Shown here piece by piece: positions 48,553 through 58,009 of a DNA stretch of 64,000 bases. The DNA is taken from the NCBI RefSeq assembly GCF_963677875.1, contig NZ_OY782566.1:1-64000 (forward strand), in the 5' to 3' direction. Position numbers and translations under genes: made by a program. The number at the start of each line of letters is the position of its first letter. The stretch's first letter is position 1. Under the pieces are notes generated by a model, which saw only the letters and a list, made by a program, of their open reading frames with translations, was not told the DNA's origin and ran no database searches. The DNA comes from Thiomicrorhabdus sp. GTDB taxonomy: Bacteria; Pseudomonadota; Gammaproteobacteria; Thiomicrospirales; Thiomicrospiraceae.

Positions 48553-49173
48553 ATGCACTATCAGGCAAAGCAACTGAGTTGTAAGCGTGGCCGAAAAACG
48601 CTGTTTTCAGGAGTCTCTTTCGAGCTTCACAAGGGTCAATTACTGCTGATTGAAGGGCATAACGGTGCCGGAAAAACCAGTCTGCTAAAACTCTTGACCG
48701 GACTGCGTCAGCCCGATGCCGGTGAAATTTTCTGGCAATCGAAATCCATTTACGACGCCCATAGCGGCTTTCATTCCAACTTGTCCTGGCTAGGGCATCA
48801 GAACCCGCTTAAAGACGAGCAGAGCGCGCTTGAAAACCTGATGACTCTGAGCAGTTTCCGGCCGCGCAACGCTATGAGTCTGACAGAGGCTTTACAGGCG
48901 GTGAAACTCGGACACGCCAAGCACGCGCAGGTCAAAACTTTTTCCGCCGGTATGAAGCGCCGTCTGGCTCTGGCTTCCATTCTGGTTGCCGATACGCAAC
49001 TCTGGATTCTCGACGAACCCCAGGCCGCACTGGATAAAAGCGGGGTTGCTTTATATGAATCCCTCGCGATCAAGCATCTGGAAAACAACGGGATGATCGT
49101 CATGACCTCGCATCATCCATTGAACCTGCCGTCCGAGCGCGTTCAGAAACTGATTCTGGAGGGCGAAAAATGA
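48553..49173 (+). CDS. ccmA: Cytochrome c maturation ATPase CcmA
   Basis: ABC ATPase that drives release of haem-loaded CcmE. 206 residues. Walker A GHNGAGKTS, LSWLGHQNPLKDE (typical CcmA Q-loop area), signature FSAGMKRRLALA and Walker B LWILDEPQAALD. First gene of ccmABCDEFGHI. The ATG lacks a ribosome site directly upstream. Overlaps ccmB by ATGA. Confidence 0.95.
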   Translation: MHYQAKQLSCKRGRKTLFSGVSFELHKGQLLLIEGHNGAGKTSLLKLLTGLRQPDAGEIFWQSKSIYDAHSGFHSNLSWLGHQNPLKDEQSALENLMTLSSFRPRNAMSLTEALQAVKLGHAKHAQVKTFSAGMKRRLALASILVADTQLWILDEPQAALDKSGVALYESLAIKHLENNGMIVMTSHHPLNLPSERVQKLILEGEK

Positions 49174-49838
49174 GTAGTCTCTGGAGTCTGATTCGTCGGG
49201 ATTTGCTCCTCGCCTACCGGCGCCGCGGCGAAGTCGGCAATGCCCTGATTTTTTTCGGACTGGTCGTATTGCTGTTCCCGATCGGGATCGGAGCATCCGA
49301 AAACCTACTGGCCGAAATCGCTCCGGGCTTGATCTGGATTGCCGCCCTTTTGGCTACGCTCATGTCGCTCGACAGCCTGTTCAAGGAAGATTATCAGGAC
49401 GGCACTTTAGAACAATGGGCGCTCAGTCCACATTCGCTGGTGACCTTTGTCTGGGCACGCCTGATTTCGCACTGGCTGGTGACGGCCCTTCCCCTTGTGG
49501 CGGCCGCGCCGATTTTTGCCTTGACACTGAATTTACCCGTTGATGCCATTGGCGTTCTGCTCCTCAGCCTCGTGTTAGGCACGCCGGTACTCATGTTTGT
49601 AGGAGCCATCGGTGTTGCTTTAACGACCGGGCTGCAGAAAAGCAGTTTACTGCTACCTCTGCTCGTTCTTCCCTTTTATATCCCGGTGCTGATTTTCGGA
49701 GCCAGCGCCGTCGAAGTCAGTGCATCCGGCTGGTCAGCTGCCGGGCAGCTTTACATTCTCGCCGGGCTCTTCGTTCTCGGTATTACCCTGGCACCCTTTG
49801 CGGTCGCCTCAGCATTAAAGGTCAGCGTGTCACAATGA
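49170..49838 (+). CDS. ccmB: Haem exporter permease CcmB
   Basis: 222-residue membrane protein with six hydrophobic segments. MSSLWSLIRRDLLLAYRRRGEVGNAL at the N-terminus, PGLIWIAALLATLMSLDSLFKEDYQDGTLEQ and LLPLLVLPFYIPVLIFGASA match CcmB. Partner of CcmA and CcmC. Confidence 0.95.
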   Translation: MSSLWSLIRRDLLLAYRRRGEVGNALIFFGLVVLLFPIGIGASENLLAEIAPGLIWIAALLATLMSLDSLFKEDYQDGTLEQWALSPHSLVTFVWARLISHWLVTALPLVAAAPIFALTLNLPVDAIGVLLLSLVLGTPVLMFVGAIGVALTTGLQKSSLLLPLLVLPFYIPVLIFGASAVEVSASGWSAAGQLYILAGLFVLGITLAPFAVASALKVSVSQ

Positions 49839-50605
49839 ATATTATCGCCAAATGGTACTATCGCCTCGGAGCGCCGAACTGGTTCTATCCTCTGGCCGGG
49901 AAAATGCTCCCCTGGGCTGCGGCCGCGTTTTTTGCCTTATTGATCCCGGGACTTTATATGGGCTTGTTCACCGCACCGGCCGATTATCAGCAGGGGGATT
50001 CCTTCCGAATCATGTATGTGCATGTTCCGGCAGCCTGGATGTCGATGTTTGTTTATTTTGCCATGGCGGTAGCCGCGCTGGTTGCCCTTGTCTGGCGTGT
50101 GCGCATGGCAGAAATTATGATTATTTCCAGTGCGCCGCTGGGCGCAAGTTTTGCCCTGATTGCTCTGATTACCGGCGCGCTTTGGGGAAAGCCGATGTGG
50201 GGTGCCTGGTGGGTATGGGACGCCCGCTTGACGTCAGAGCTGATTCTGCTGTTTGTTTATCTGGGCATTTTCGCACTCTACAATGCCATCGAAAACAAAC
50301 AGACTGCCGGACGCGCCATGAGCATTCTGACGCTTGTCGGCGTCGTCAATCTGCCGATTATTCACTATTCGGTAGTGTGGTGGAACACTTTGCATCAAGC
50401 CGCCACCGTCAGCAAATTTGATACGCCTTCGATTCACATTGACATGTTAATTCCACTGCTGCTGATGGCAGCGGCCTTTCAATTTCTCTACTTGTGGATT
50501 CTGCTGCTGAAAATGCGCGCCAATCTGCTTGAGCAGGATATTCACTGCGGCTGGGTCAAAAAAGTGATCTGGGACCGCCGAAAAACATGTGATGGAGGAA
50601 ACTAG
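49835..50605 (+). CDS. ccmC: Haem-handling protein CcmC
   Basis: 256-residue, six-helix protein delivering haem to CcmE. The tryptophan-rich signature is present as WGAWWVWDARLTSELILL, and haem-ligand histidines lie in YVHVPAAWMSMF and PIIHYSVVWWNTLHQ. Overlaps ccmB by four bases. Confidence 0.96.
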   Translation: MNIIAKWYYRLGAPNWFYPLAGKMLPWAAAAFFALLIPGLYMGLFTAPADYQQGDSFRIMYVHVPAAWMSMFVYFAMAVAALVALVWRVRMAEIMIISSAPLGASFALIALITGALWGKPMWGAWWVWDARLTSELILLFVYLGIFALYNAIENKQTAGRAMSILTLVGVVNLPIIHYSVVWWNTLHQAATVSKFDTPSIHIDMLIPLLLMAAAFQFLYLWILLLKMRANLLEQDIHCGWVKKVIWDRRKTCDGGN

Positions 50606-50606
50606 C

Positions 50607-50759
50607 ATGCAGGAATTTTTCGCAATGGGGGGCTACGGCGCTTACGTCTGGTCCGCATTCGGCATCAGTGCTTTTATTCTGCTGATCAATTTATTACAGC
50701 CCGTTTTACAACACCGTCAGGCGATTCGGGACGCCGACGATTTTCACCACCAAGACTGA
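50607..50759 (+). CDS. ccmD: Cytochrome c maturation protein CcmD
   Basis: 50-residue single-span protein in the ccmC-ccmE gap. It begins MQEFFAMGGYGAYVWSAFGI, the classical CcmD pattern, then one hydrophobic helix and a charged tail. ATG at 50607 follows GATGGAGGAAAC. CcmD helps release holo-CcmE from the CcmABC complex. Confidence 0.9.
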   Translation: MQEFFAMGGYGAYVWSAFGISAFILLINLLQPVLQHRQAIRDADDFHHQD

Positions 50760-50776
50760 AACAAGGGGGAAACGCT

Positions 50777-51229
50777 ATGAGTCCTGTTCGCAAAAAACGT
50801 TTTTATCTCGTGCTGCTATTGCTGACCGGTGTCAGCATCGCCACCTTTCTGATCATTCAGGCATTCAGCCAAAATATGATGTTTTTCTTTTCCACAACCG
50901 AAGTCAAACAGGGCAAAGCCCCCGCCGATCGGGATTTTCGTCTTGGCGGCCTGGTGGTCAACAACAGCGTGCAACGCGAAACCGGCTCTCTGAAAGTGCG
51001 TTTTGAACTGACGGACAGCCAAACTCCGGTCAAGGTGGAATACACCGGAATTTTGCCGGATCTGTTCCGGGAAGGGCAAGGTATCATCGCCAAAGGCCAC
51101 CTGAACCAGGAAGGAATTTTCGTCGCCAAAGAAGTCCTTGCCAAACATGACGAAAACTATATGCCGCCGGAAGTGGCCGACTCCATTAACAAAGCGCAGA
51201 TCGCCCGTACGGAATCGGTGACGCCATGA
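50777..51229 (+). CDS. ccmE: Haem chaperone CcmE
   Basis: 150 residues with an N-terminal anchor (FYLVLLLLTGVSIATFLII) and an OB-fold domain. The haem-attachment His is in AKHDENYMPPEV (HxxxY motif). Other family pieces are FRLGGLVVNNSVQR and YTGILPDLFREGQGI. It faces the periplasm. Confidence 0.96.
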   Translation: MSPVRKKRFYLVLLLLTGVSIATFLIIQAFSQNMMFFFSTTEVKQGKAPADRDFRLGGLVVNNSVQRETGSLKVRFELTDSQTPVKVEYTGILPDLFREGQGIIAKGHLNQEGIFVAKEVLAKHDENYMPPEVADSINKAQIARTESVTP

Positions 51230-53142
51230 TCCCGGAAATCGGCCATTTTGCTCTTATTCTCGGCTTGGGCTTTGCCAGCGTTTTAGCCATTTTTCCGCTT
51301 TGGGGCAGTTATAAAAATAATACCGCTTGGATTGCGCTGGCCCGACCGGCTGCCTTCGGGCAATTTCTATTTGTCAGCCTGTCTTTTGCGTGTCTGATTT
51401 ACGCTTTTCTCGACAACGACTTTTCCGTGAAGTACGTCGCCTCCAACTCCAACACGCAATTGCCGATAATTTTTAAAGTTTCGGCAACCTGGGGAGCCCA
51501 CGAAGGTTCCCTGCTGTTATGGGGACTGATACTGACGCTATGGACTTTCGCAGTCAGTCTCTTCAATCGCTCACTCCCGGAAAGCCTGAATGCCAAGCTG
51601 CTCAGTACTCTCGGCTTGGTCAGCATCGGTTTCCTGCTGTTTATTCTCATCACCTCCAACCCGTTCGAACGCCTGATGGACATTCCTCAGGAAGGTCGCA
51701 GCCTGAACCCACTGTTGCAAGACATCGGCCTGGCGATCCATCCGCCGATGCTCTATATGGGTTACGTCGGGATGGCGGTTTCATTCGCATTTGCGGTTGC
51801 CGTACTTCTGGAAGGAAAATTCGAAATGGCCTGGGCGCGCTGGACCAAAGCCTGGACATTAATCGCCTGGGCATTTCTCACGCTTGGCATCGCACTTGGC
51901 AGCTGGTGGGCTTACTACGAACTCGGCTGGGGCGGCTGGTGGTTCTGGGATCCGGTTGAAAATGCCTCTCTTCTTCCGTGGCTGGTCGCAACTGCCTTGA
52001 TTCACTCCTTGGCAATCACCGGTTCACGAGGAACCTTCCAATCGTGGAGTCTTTTGCTGGCAATACTTGCTTTCGCCTTGAGCCTGCTCGGGACATTTCT
52101 GGTCCGCTCCGGCGTCTTGACCTCCGTGCATGCGTTTACCAGCGATCCGTCGCGCGGCGTGTTCATTCTGATTTTTCTGGTCATTGTTGTCGGGCTGTCA
52201 TTGACGCTCTACTCGACCAATGCACACAAAGTAACGCACAGCAAAAAATTCAATCTGTTCTCCAAAGAAAGTTTTCTACTGTTCAACAACGTAATCCTGA
52301 TGGCAATGATGGCCACGGTTCTGCTTGGTACCCTTTACCCATTGATACTTGATGCGCTTGGTCTGGCAAAAATTTCCGTCGGCGCTCCTTATTTCAATAG
52401 TGTGATGTTGCCCCTGACCGTTCCCTTAGCGATTTTTATGGGCTTCGGCTTTGCCGCCCACTGGAGACAGGATCAAGGGCCGTCACTGCTGAAACGCATG
52501 CTTCTGCCACTCATTCTCAGTCTGGTCACTGCGCTTCTGGTTCCGCTCTTGCTTCTGCCAGACGTATCCGGCCTGAGCATACTCGGTTTGTTCATGTCAT
52601 CCTGGATTGGCTTCAGCGCCCTTTACTGGCTGGTTCGCAGCCAGGGACACTTCAGTAAACCCTCCCTGCAACTGGCGGGTTCCAGCCTTGCCCACATCGG
52701 CTTCGCGGTGACTCTGACCGGGATTACGATCACATCTCTGTACAGTATTGAAAAGGATATTCGTCTGGCCGAAGGCGATCGCTATCAAATTCAGCAGTAC
52801 GAATTCCGTTTCGATGGCGTGCAGCAGAAACAGGAAGCCAATTATCTCGCTTCGGAAGGCTGGGTGACCGTCTTTGAAAACGGCGAGGTCATTGCTCATC
52901 TCAAGCCGCAAAAACGCACCTATCTCAGTCAAGGCATGCCAATGACCGAAGCCGGTATTGATGCCGGTCTTAACCGCGATTTGTTCGTGGCACTTGGTGA
53001 AAGACTGCAGGACGGCGCCTGGAGTCTGCGCCTGCAGTACAAACCTTTCATTCGCTGGATCTGGCTGGGATCAATTCTGATGGCTTTGGGCGCACTTCTG
53101 GTTTTGCTCGCTCATCTCCGCAACGGGAAGGATGCCAAGTGA
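51226..53142 (+). CDS. ccmF: Haem lyase component CcmF
   Basis: 638-residue polytopic protein, the core of the haem ligation complex. WWD domain reads GWGGWWFWDPVENASLLPWL; other motifs are WGAHEGSLLLWG and HPPMLYMGYVGMAVSF with a ligand His. About 14 membrane segments plus a large periplasmic loop near residues 510-600. Confidence 0.97.
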   Translation: MIPEIGHFALILGLGFASVLAIFPLWGSYKNNTAWIALARPAAFGQFLFVSLSFACLIYAFLDNDFSVKYVASNSNTQLPIIFKVSATWGAHEGSLLLWGLILTLWTFAVSLFNRSLPESLNAKLLSTLGLVSIGFLLFILITSNPFERLMDIPQEGRSLNPLLQDIGLAIHPPMLYMGYVGMAVSFAFAVAVLLEGKFEMAWARWTKAWTLIAWAFLTLGIALGSWWAYYELGWGGWWFWDPVENASLLPWLVATALIHSLAITGSRGTFQSWSLLLAILAFALSLLGTFLVRSGVLTSVHAFTSDPSRGVFILIFLVIVVGLSLTLYSTNAHKVTHSKKFNLFSKESFLLFNNVILMAMMATVLLGTLYPLILDALGLAKISVGAPYFNSVMLPLTVPLAIFMGFGFAAHWRQDQGPSLLKRMLLPLILSLVTALLVPLLLLPDVSGLSILGLFMSSWIGFSALYWLVRSQGHFSKPSLQLAGSSLAHIGFAVTLTGITITSLYSIEKDIRLAEGDRYQIQQYEFRFDGVQQKQEANYLASEGWVTVFENGEVIAHLKPQKRTYLSQGMPMTEAGIDAGLNRDLFVALGERLQDGAWSLRLQYKPFIRWIWLGSILMALGALLVLLAHLRNGKDAK

Positions 53143-53672
53143 AAAAGCAGTTTGCCCCACTCATCATCTTTGCGGTACTGGTGCTGTTTCTCGCAATCGG
53201 CCTGACGCTGAACCCGCAGAATGTACCCTCCCCGTTGATCGGCAAGCCGGCACCTCAATTCGAGTTGCCGCGGCTGAATGAGCCAGAGACCTTTTCCCCT
53301 CAACAGTTACAGGGAAAAGTCTGGATGTTGAACATCTGGGCATCCTGGTGCAGCTCCTGCAAGCAGGAACACAAACTGCTGGTTGAACTGGCAAAAACAC
53401 AAGAATTTATCCTTGTCGGATTGAATTACAAGGACACCGCTACCGAAGCCAATGCCTGGCTGAAACGCTATTCCGATCCATACGATTTCGTGGTTGAAGA
53501 CGCTCAGGGCAAAGCCGGAATCGACTGGGGCGTTTACGGGGTTCCGGAAACGTTCGTCATCGATGCCCGCGGCGTTATCCGCCACAAATTTACCGGTCCT
53601 TTAACCCGCAAGAGCATCACGGAAACGCTGCTTCCTCTTATGCGGCAGTTACAAAGCGAGGTATCGCCATGA
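53139..53672 (+). CDS. ccmG: Thioredoxin-like CcmG (DsbE)
   Basis: 177 residues, N-terminal anchor and periplasmic thioredoxin fold with WASWCSSCKQEH, and the CcmG-type GVYGVPETFVID loop with cis-Pro. Reduces apocytochrome or CcmH disulfides with electrons from DsbD. Confidence 0.95.
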   Translation: MKKQFAPLIIFAVLVLFLAIGLTLNPQNVPSPLIGKPAPQFELPRLNEPETFSPQQLQGKVWMLNIWASWCSSCKQEHKLLVELAKTQEFILVGLNYKDTATEANAWLKRYSDPYDFVVEDAQGKAGIDWGVYGVPETFVIDARGVIRHKFTGPLTRKSITETLLPLMRQLQSEVSP

Positions 53673-54085
53673 AGCGTTTCGTCATCATTGTTTACATGCT
53701 CCTCATGGCACAGCCGGTTTTTGCCGCCATCGAAGAGCATCGTTTCAAAACAGCTGAACAGGAACGGGATTACCGACAATTAATTGACGAACTGCGCTGT
53801 CTGGTTTGCCAGAACCAAAACCTCGCCGACTCGAATGCCGAACTGGCACAAGATCTTCGCGCTCAGGTTTACAACATGCTCGTCGAACAGGAAGCCGACA
53901 AACAACAGATCGTTGACTACATGGTTCAGCGATATGGAGACTTCGTGCTTTACCGCCCGCCGTTGAAAACGCAGACCTCCCTGCTCTGGGTCGGACCTTT
54001 TTTCTTTCTGGCAATCGGCGTCTGGTTTCTGATCCGCCTGATTCGCCGCCAAAATTCAATGGATGATGCTGATGACAACTCTTAG
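53669..54085 (+). CDS. ccmH: Cytochrome c maturation protein CcmH
   Basis: 138 residues. Signal peptide (LLMAQPVFA), the redox motif LRCLVCQNQNLADSNAELA, three-helix bundle and a C-terminal membrane helix. Corresponds to the N-terminal part of the long E. coli CcmH; the C-terminal TPR part is the separate CcmI here. Confidence 0.95.
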   Translation: MKRFVIIVYMLLMAQPVFAAIEEHRFKTAEQERDYRQLIDELRCLVCQNQNLADSNAELAQDLRAQVYNMLVEQEADKQQIVDYMVQRYGDFVLYRPPLKTQTSLLWVGPFFFLAIGVWFLIRLIRRQNSMDDADDNS

Positions 54086-55091
54086 TCTCTGGTTAAGTTT
54101 ACTTCTGATCGCTGCTCTGGCGATTCTCTTCTTCCCTCTGCTTAAGCAGAAAATACAGCTTTCCAAAAGCACTCTAGCATCCATTGGAATCGGCCTTCCA
54201 GCCCTAACCATCGGATTGTATATTGCTCTGGGGACACCGCAATTTGCCGAAATTTCCCGGGCCGATTCCACTCCTAAAATGATCACACTGGTCGACAAAC
54301 TGGAGCAAAAACTGGCCAAAAAGCCGAACGATCTCGATGGCTGGCTACTTCTCGGTCGCTCTTATATGATGACGGAAAACTATCCGAAGGCCGTGTGGGC
54401 GTTCGAACACGCATACCAGCTTGCGCCTAACCGCCTGGCTGTGCTTCTGCCGCTTGCAGATGCTCTGTCGGTCACCCAGAACGGGCGCCTGCAAGGCAGA
54501 CCGTACGAGTTACTGCAACAAGCCTATCAGATTGATTCCGACAATAAAATGACTCTGTGGCTGCTCGGAATGGCCGAAAGACAAAAAGGAGATACCCGCA
54601 AAGCTGGAGACATATGGCAAAAGCTCTATACCGGCTTGGCGGCGGACGATTCGGACAGGAAACACATTGCCGCTCTGCTTGAGCAAGTCGGTCGGAAACC
54701 CGCTATTCAAGCCGGGTCGGGCTTGGGCTCAACCAAATCCGCACCACCGACAAGATCTTCGATTACTGTAGAAATTCAGGCCGAACAGCCAATCCAACTG
54801 CCTCAAGGGGTGACACTGTTTGTTTACGCTAAGGCATTCGAAGGTCCCCCCATGCCGATTGCCGCCAAAAAAATACCGATCGAACAACTCCCGCAGAAAG
54901 TCGTCCTAAGCGCTCAGGACGAATTAATGCCCAGCCGAAAACTGCAGGATTTTGATCAACTAAAAATTGGCATAAAGCTCACAAAAGGGGAAAAACAAGA
55001 CACCTCGGAAGTTTTATTTCAGCAGGAAAAGCCCCTGAAATCGGGGAATAAGGCCACTTTCATAACAAATATAAATATTACTGTTTCATGA
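54063..55091 (+). CDS. ccmI: Apocytochrome chaperone CcmI (CycH)
   Basis: 342-residue TPR protein with two N-terminal membrane segments (LSLLLIAALAILFFPLL and IGIGLPALTIGLYIAL). TPR units follow (DLDGWLLLGRSYMMTENYPKAVWAFEHAYQLAP), then a C-terminal beta-rich domain seen in longer CcmI proteins. It binds the C-terminus of apocytochromes. ATGs at 54063 and 54072 are both possible; either overlaps ccmH. Confidence 0.92.
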   Translation: MMLMTTLSLWLSLLLIAALAILFFPLLKQKIQLSKSTLASIGIGLPALTIGLYIALGTPQFAEISRADSTPKMITLVDKLEQKLAKKPNDLDGWLLLGRSYMMTENYPKAVWAFEHAYQLAPNRLAVLLPLADALSVTQNGRLQGRPYELLQQAYQIDSDNKMTLWLLGMAERQKGDTRKAGDIWQKLYTGLAADDSDRKHIAALLEQVGRKPAIQAGSGLGSTKSAPPTRSSITVEIQAEQPIQLPQGVTLFVYAKAFEGPPMPIAAKKIPIEQLPQKVVLSAQDELMPSRKLQDFDQLKIGIKLTKGEKQDTSEVLFQQEKPLKSGNKATFITNINITVS

Positions 55092-55262
55092 AATAAATAC
55101 GTCCTATTGAGCATTAAAAATTCTTTCTGTACCCATTAGGTTTTCTTCTCTAAGATAGCCAAAAAATTGAGGAATGATTGAGTACATCAAGACTCTGTAA
55201 ACATTCCCGAAAACAAAACAGCGAAAACATTAAATTAACAAAACCATAAAAAATCCAAAAAT

Positions 55263-55871
55263 ATGTTTAATAAAAAAACCGGTCTATTTATCGTTATATT
55301 CCTTCTTGGCTTCGCATCCTTCGGAGCCATGAATTCTTTTTTTGCTTACACCAACACCACTGAGTTTTGTACTTCATGCCATAGCATGACCGTCAACCTC
55401 AAGGAGTACCAAGAAACGATTCACTACAAGAATGCTTCGGGTGTCCGCGCAGAATGTGCCGACTGCCATGTTCCGAAAGAATTCCTTCCGAAGATCAAGG
55501 CCAAGCTGTTTGCAGCGAAAGACGTTTACCATGAATTTATCGGCGACTTTGCCGTCAGCGACGAACTCAAAGCCGATGAAGACGCCTATCTGGAATATTA
55601 CAACCAGCATCGCTGGCAAATGGCTTCTGCAGTCTGGAAAAAAATGAAAGACAGCGATTCGCGTGAATGCCGTACCTGCCACGCTTTCAACGCAATGGAC
55701 TTTGACGAGCAAGGTAAACAGGCCGCAAACAAACACCCTAGAGCGATCGAAAAAGGGCAAACCTGTATCGACTGCCACAAAGGAATTGCGCACGAAGAGC
55801 CGGATGAACCGGAAGAAGTCGAAGAGCAGTACCGTGACGGTCTGGTTGGTGACTTGCTACCGAAACGCTAA
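55263..55871 (+). CDS. Tetraheme NapC/NirT-type cytochrome c
   Basis: 202-residue membrane-anchored multihaem cytochrome. One N-terminal helix (GLFIVIFLLGFASFGAM), then four CxxCH motifs at residues 36-40, 65-69, 136-140 and 168-172, and an acidic tail. Spacing and length match the NapC/NirT/NrfH family, which normally passes electrons from quinol to periplasmic partners. It lies just after the ccm operon and 118 bp before fccA1, on the same strand. Exchange between the quinone pool and the FCSD cytochrome is an inference. No terminal reductase gene is adjacent. Confidence 0.9.
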   Translation: MFNKKTGLFIVIFLLGFASFGAMNSFFAYTNTTEFCTSCHSMTVNLKEYQETIHYKNASGVRAECADCHVPKEFLPKIKAKLFAAKDVYHEFIGDFAVSDELKADEDAYLEYYNQHRWQMASAVWKKMKDSDSRECRTCHAFNAMDFDEQGKQAANKHPRAIEKGQTCIDCHKGIAHEEPDEPEEVEEQYRDGLVGDLLPKR

Positions 55872-55989
55872 ATCAAAATAAAGACAAATTCAGGCTTTCA
55901 ACACACAAGGGTGAAAGCCGAAACAGACTGATTATCAGTCCAACTTAATCCAGCCTTGCTGGAACCAACACTTCTGAGGAGGAGTATTT

Positions 55990-56583
55990 ATGAAAAAAGC
56001 TAAGTTCAGCTTACTTGCAGGAACGGTACTGGCCGGCGGAATGCTGATGTCCAATTCCGCGATTGCATTAGACCGCGGCGAGATGCTCGCCAATACTTGT
56101 GCCGGCTGCCACGGTCCAAACGGTGTAAGCCATGGTCCTGCAACGCCAAGTATCGCCGGAATTTCAAAAGACTACTTCATCGAATCGATGCACGCCTATG
56201 CTGCCGGTGACCGTCCTTCAACCATTATGATGCGTATTGCCAAAGGCTACAGCGATGCCGACATCGAAGCGATGGCAGACTATTTCTCGAAACAAAAACA
56301 CCACTCTGCCAAACAGGAAACCAACAATAACCTGGCAAGCAAAGGTGAAAAAATCCATAAGAAATATTGCGAGAAGTGTCACTCCGAAGGTGGAAGTCTG
56401 GCGGAAGACGATGCCGGTATTCTGGCTGGTCAATGGAAGCCTTATCTGCAATACAACCTGCACGACTTTACTTCCGGAAATCGTGAAGCACCGAAAAAAA
56501 TGGCCAAGCAGCTGAAAAAAATGCATGACAAGTACGGCCAAGACGGTATTGACGAACTGATTGAATTCTACTCAAGCAACTAA
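55990..56583 (+). CDS. fccA: Diheme cytochrome c4-type subunit of FCSD
   Basis: 197 residues with a Sec signal ending NSAIA. Two class I haem domains: C37AGCH41 with likely axial Met81 ([21 protein letters not shown]), and C127EKCH131 with a likely Met near 171. The size and double-domain form match the diheme FccA subunit of sulfide dehydrogenase in Allochromatium. The flavoprotein fccB1 follows 13 bp downstream, and a strong AGGAGGAG site precedes the gene. Confidence 0.88.
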   Translation: MKKAKFSLLAGTVLAGGMLMSNSAIALDRGEMLANTCAGCHGPNGVSHGPATPSIAGISKDYFIESMHAYAAGDRPSTIMMRIAKGYSDADIEAMADYFSKQKHHSAKQETNNNLASKGEKIHKKYCEKCHSEGGSLAEDDAGILAGQWKPYLQYNLHDFTSGNREAPKKMAKQLKKMHDKYGQDGIDELIEFYSSN

Positions 56584-56596
56584 GGGAGTAAAGAAG

Positions 56597-57892
56597 ATGA
56601 CAAATATTTCAAGACGAAACCTCCTTAAAGCTTCCGCCGCCGGTGCAGTCGGTATCGCTGCGACCGGATGTGCAACCACCAGCCTGGCTTCCAACGGAAA
56701 AAGCGTTGTAATCGTCGGTGGCGGTATTGGTGGGGCTACAGCTGCTCAGTACCTGAAAAAAATGGATTCCAGCATCGACGTTACCATTGTCGAAAAAAAT
56801 CCGGACTACTACACCTGCTTTATGAGTAACGAAGTGCTTGGCGGACATCGTAAGATGGAATCCATCCATTTCACTTATGAAAACCTCAAAGCCAAAGGCA
56901 TCAAAGTCATTTTCGACAAAGTCACTTCGATTGACCCGAAAGGACAGACTGTTAAAACAGCCGGTGGCAAGAGCCTTTCCTACAACCGTTGTATCGTTTC
57001 TCCGGGTGTGGACTTCAAATATGAAGAGATCGAAGGCTATTCAGAGAAAGTCTCTCACGATTCCATCCCGCATGCATGGAAAGCCGGTCCGCAGACCGTT
57101 ATGCTACGTAAGCAGCTGGAAGCGATGAAAGATGGTGGAACCGTAGTCATCGTTCCGCCAGGCAACCCTTTCCGTTGCCCTCCGGGACCGTATGAGCGTA
57201 TCTCGCAAATTGCTTCCTACCTGAAAGCGCACAAACCGAACTCGAAAATCGTCGTGCTTGACCAGAAAGACAAATTCTCCAAATTCGGTCTGTTCATGGA
57301 TGGTTGGAAACGTCACTACGGTTACGGCACGGATGCCAGCATGATTCAATGGATTCCGGCGAAAGACGGCGGTAAAGTCACCAAAGTCGATGTAGCCAGC
57401 AAAACAGTCCATTGCGGTGCCGGCGCATTCAAAGCTGATGTATTAAACATTATCCCGAATCAGAAAGCCGGTAAAATCGCAATCGATGCAGGCCTGGCCA
57501 ACGATAAAGGCTGGTGTCCTATCGACCATAAAACTTTTGAATCGACGCAGCACAAAAACATCCACATCATTGGTGATTCGTCCATCGCATCGCCTATGCC
57601 AAAATCCGGATATTCTGCTAACTCTCAAGCCAAAGTTTGTGCCGCGGCAATTGCTTCCCTGCTGAACAACGTTGCAATGGTAGAACCATCATGGGTCAAT
57701 ACCTGTTATTCGGTGATTGCTCCAGGTGACGGAATTTCCGTCGCAATGGTATACGCTTATGAAGACGGTAAAATCGTTAAGGTTAAAGGTTCCGGTGGTC
57801 TAACCGGCGCGTATGATGCCGAACTGCGTAAGCGTGAAGAGCTTTACGCTCACTCCTGGTTTAAAAACATCACGGCCGACGTATTCGGTTAA
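56597..57892 (+). CDS. fccB: FCSD flavoprotein subunit (sulfide dehydrogenase)
   Basis: 431-residue FAD protein that oxidises sulfide in the periplasm. Twin-arginine-like signal [20 protein letters not shown], dinucleotide fold [14 protein letters not shown], Cys74 in YYTCFMSNE (position of the covalent FAD link), and the redox pair Cys194 ([12 protein letters not shown]) and Cys370 (WVNTCYSV). All key residues of the family are kept. The start at 56597 follows GGGAG; an upstream ATG would overlap fccA. Ends at a bidirectional terminator shared with fccB2. Confidence 0.92.
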   Translation: MTNISRRNLLKASAAGAVGIAATGCATTSLASNGKSVVIVGGGIGGATAAQYLKKMDSSIDVTIVEKNPDYYTCFMSNEVLGGHRKMESIHFTYENLKAKGIKVIFDKVTSIDPKGQTVKTAGGKSLSYNRCIVSPGVDFKYEEIEGYSEKVSHDSIPHAWKAGPQTVMLRKQLEAMKDGGTVVIVPPGNPFRCPPGPYERISQIASYLKAHKPNSKIVVLDQKDKFSKFGLFMDGWKRHYGYGTDASMIQWIPAKDGGKVTKVDVASKTVHCGAGAFKADVLNIIPNQKAGKIAIDAGLANDKGWCPIDHKTFESTQHKNIHIIGDSSIASPMPKSGYSANSQAKVCAAAIASLLNNVAMVEPSWVNTCYSVIAPGDGISVAMVYAYEDGKIVKVKGSGGLTGAYDAELRKREELYAHSWFKNITADVFG

Positions 57893-57930
57893 GTTTTGTT
57901 TTAAAACTTCGCCTGCACAATTCATCAGGC

Positions 57931-57962
57931 AAAAAAATAGCTCCTTACGGAGCTATTTTTTT
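57931..57962. terminator. Bidirectional terminator between fccB1 and fccB2
   Basis: AAAAAAATAGCTCC-ttac-GGAGCTATTTTTTT is fully symmetric and can stop both convergent genes. Confidence 0.92.
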
Positions 57963-58009
57963 ATCCGGCCAGACGAAAGCCCGGCTCAATTACACAACTG
58001 GCGCTTTTC

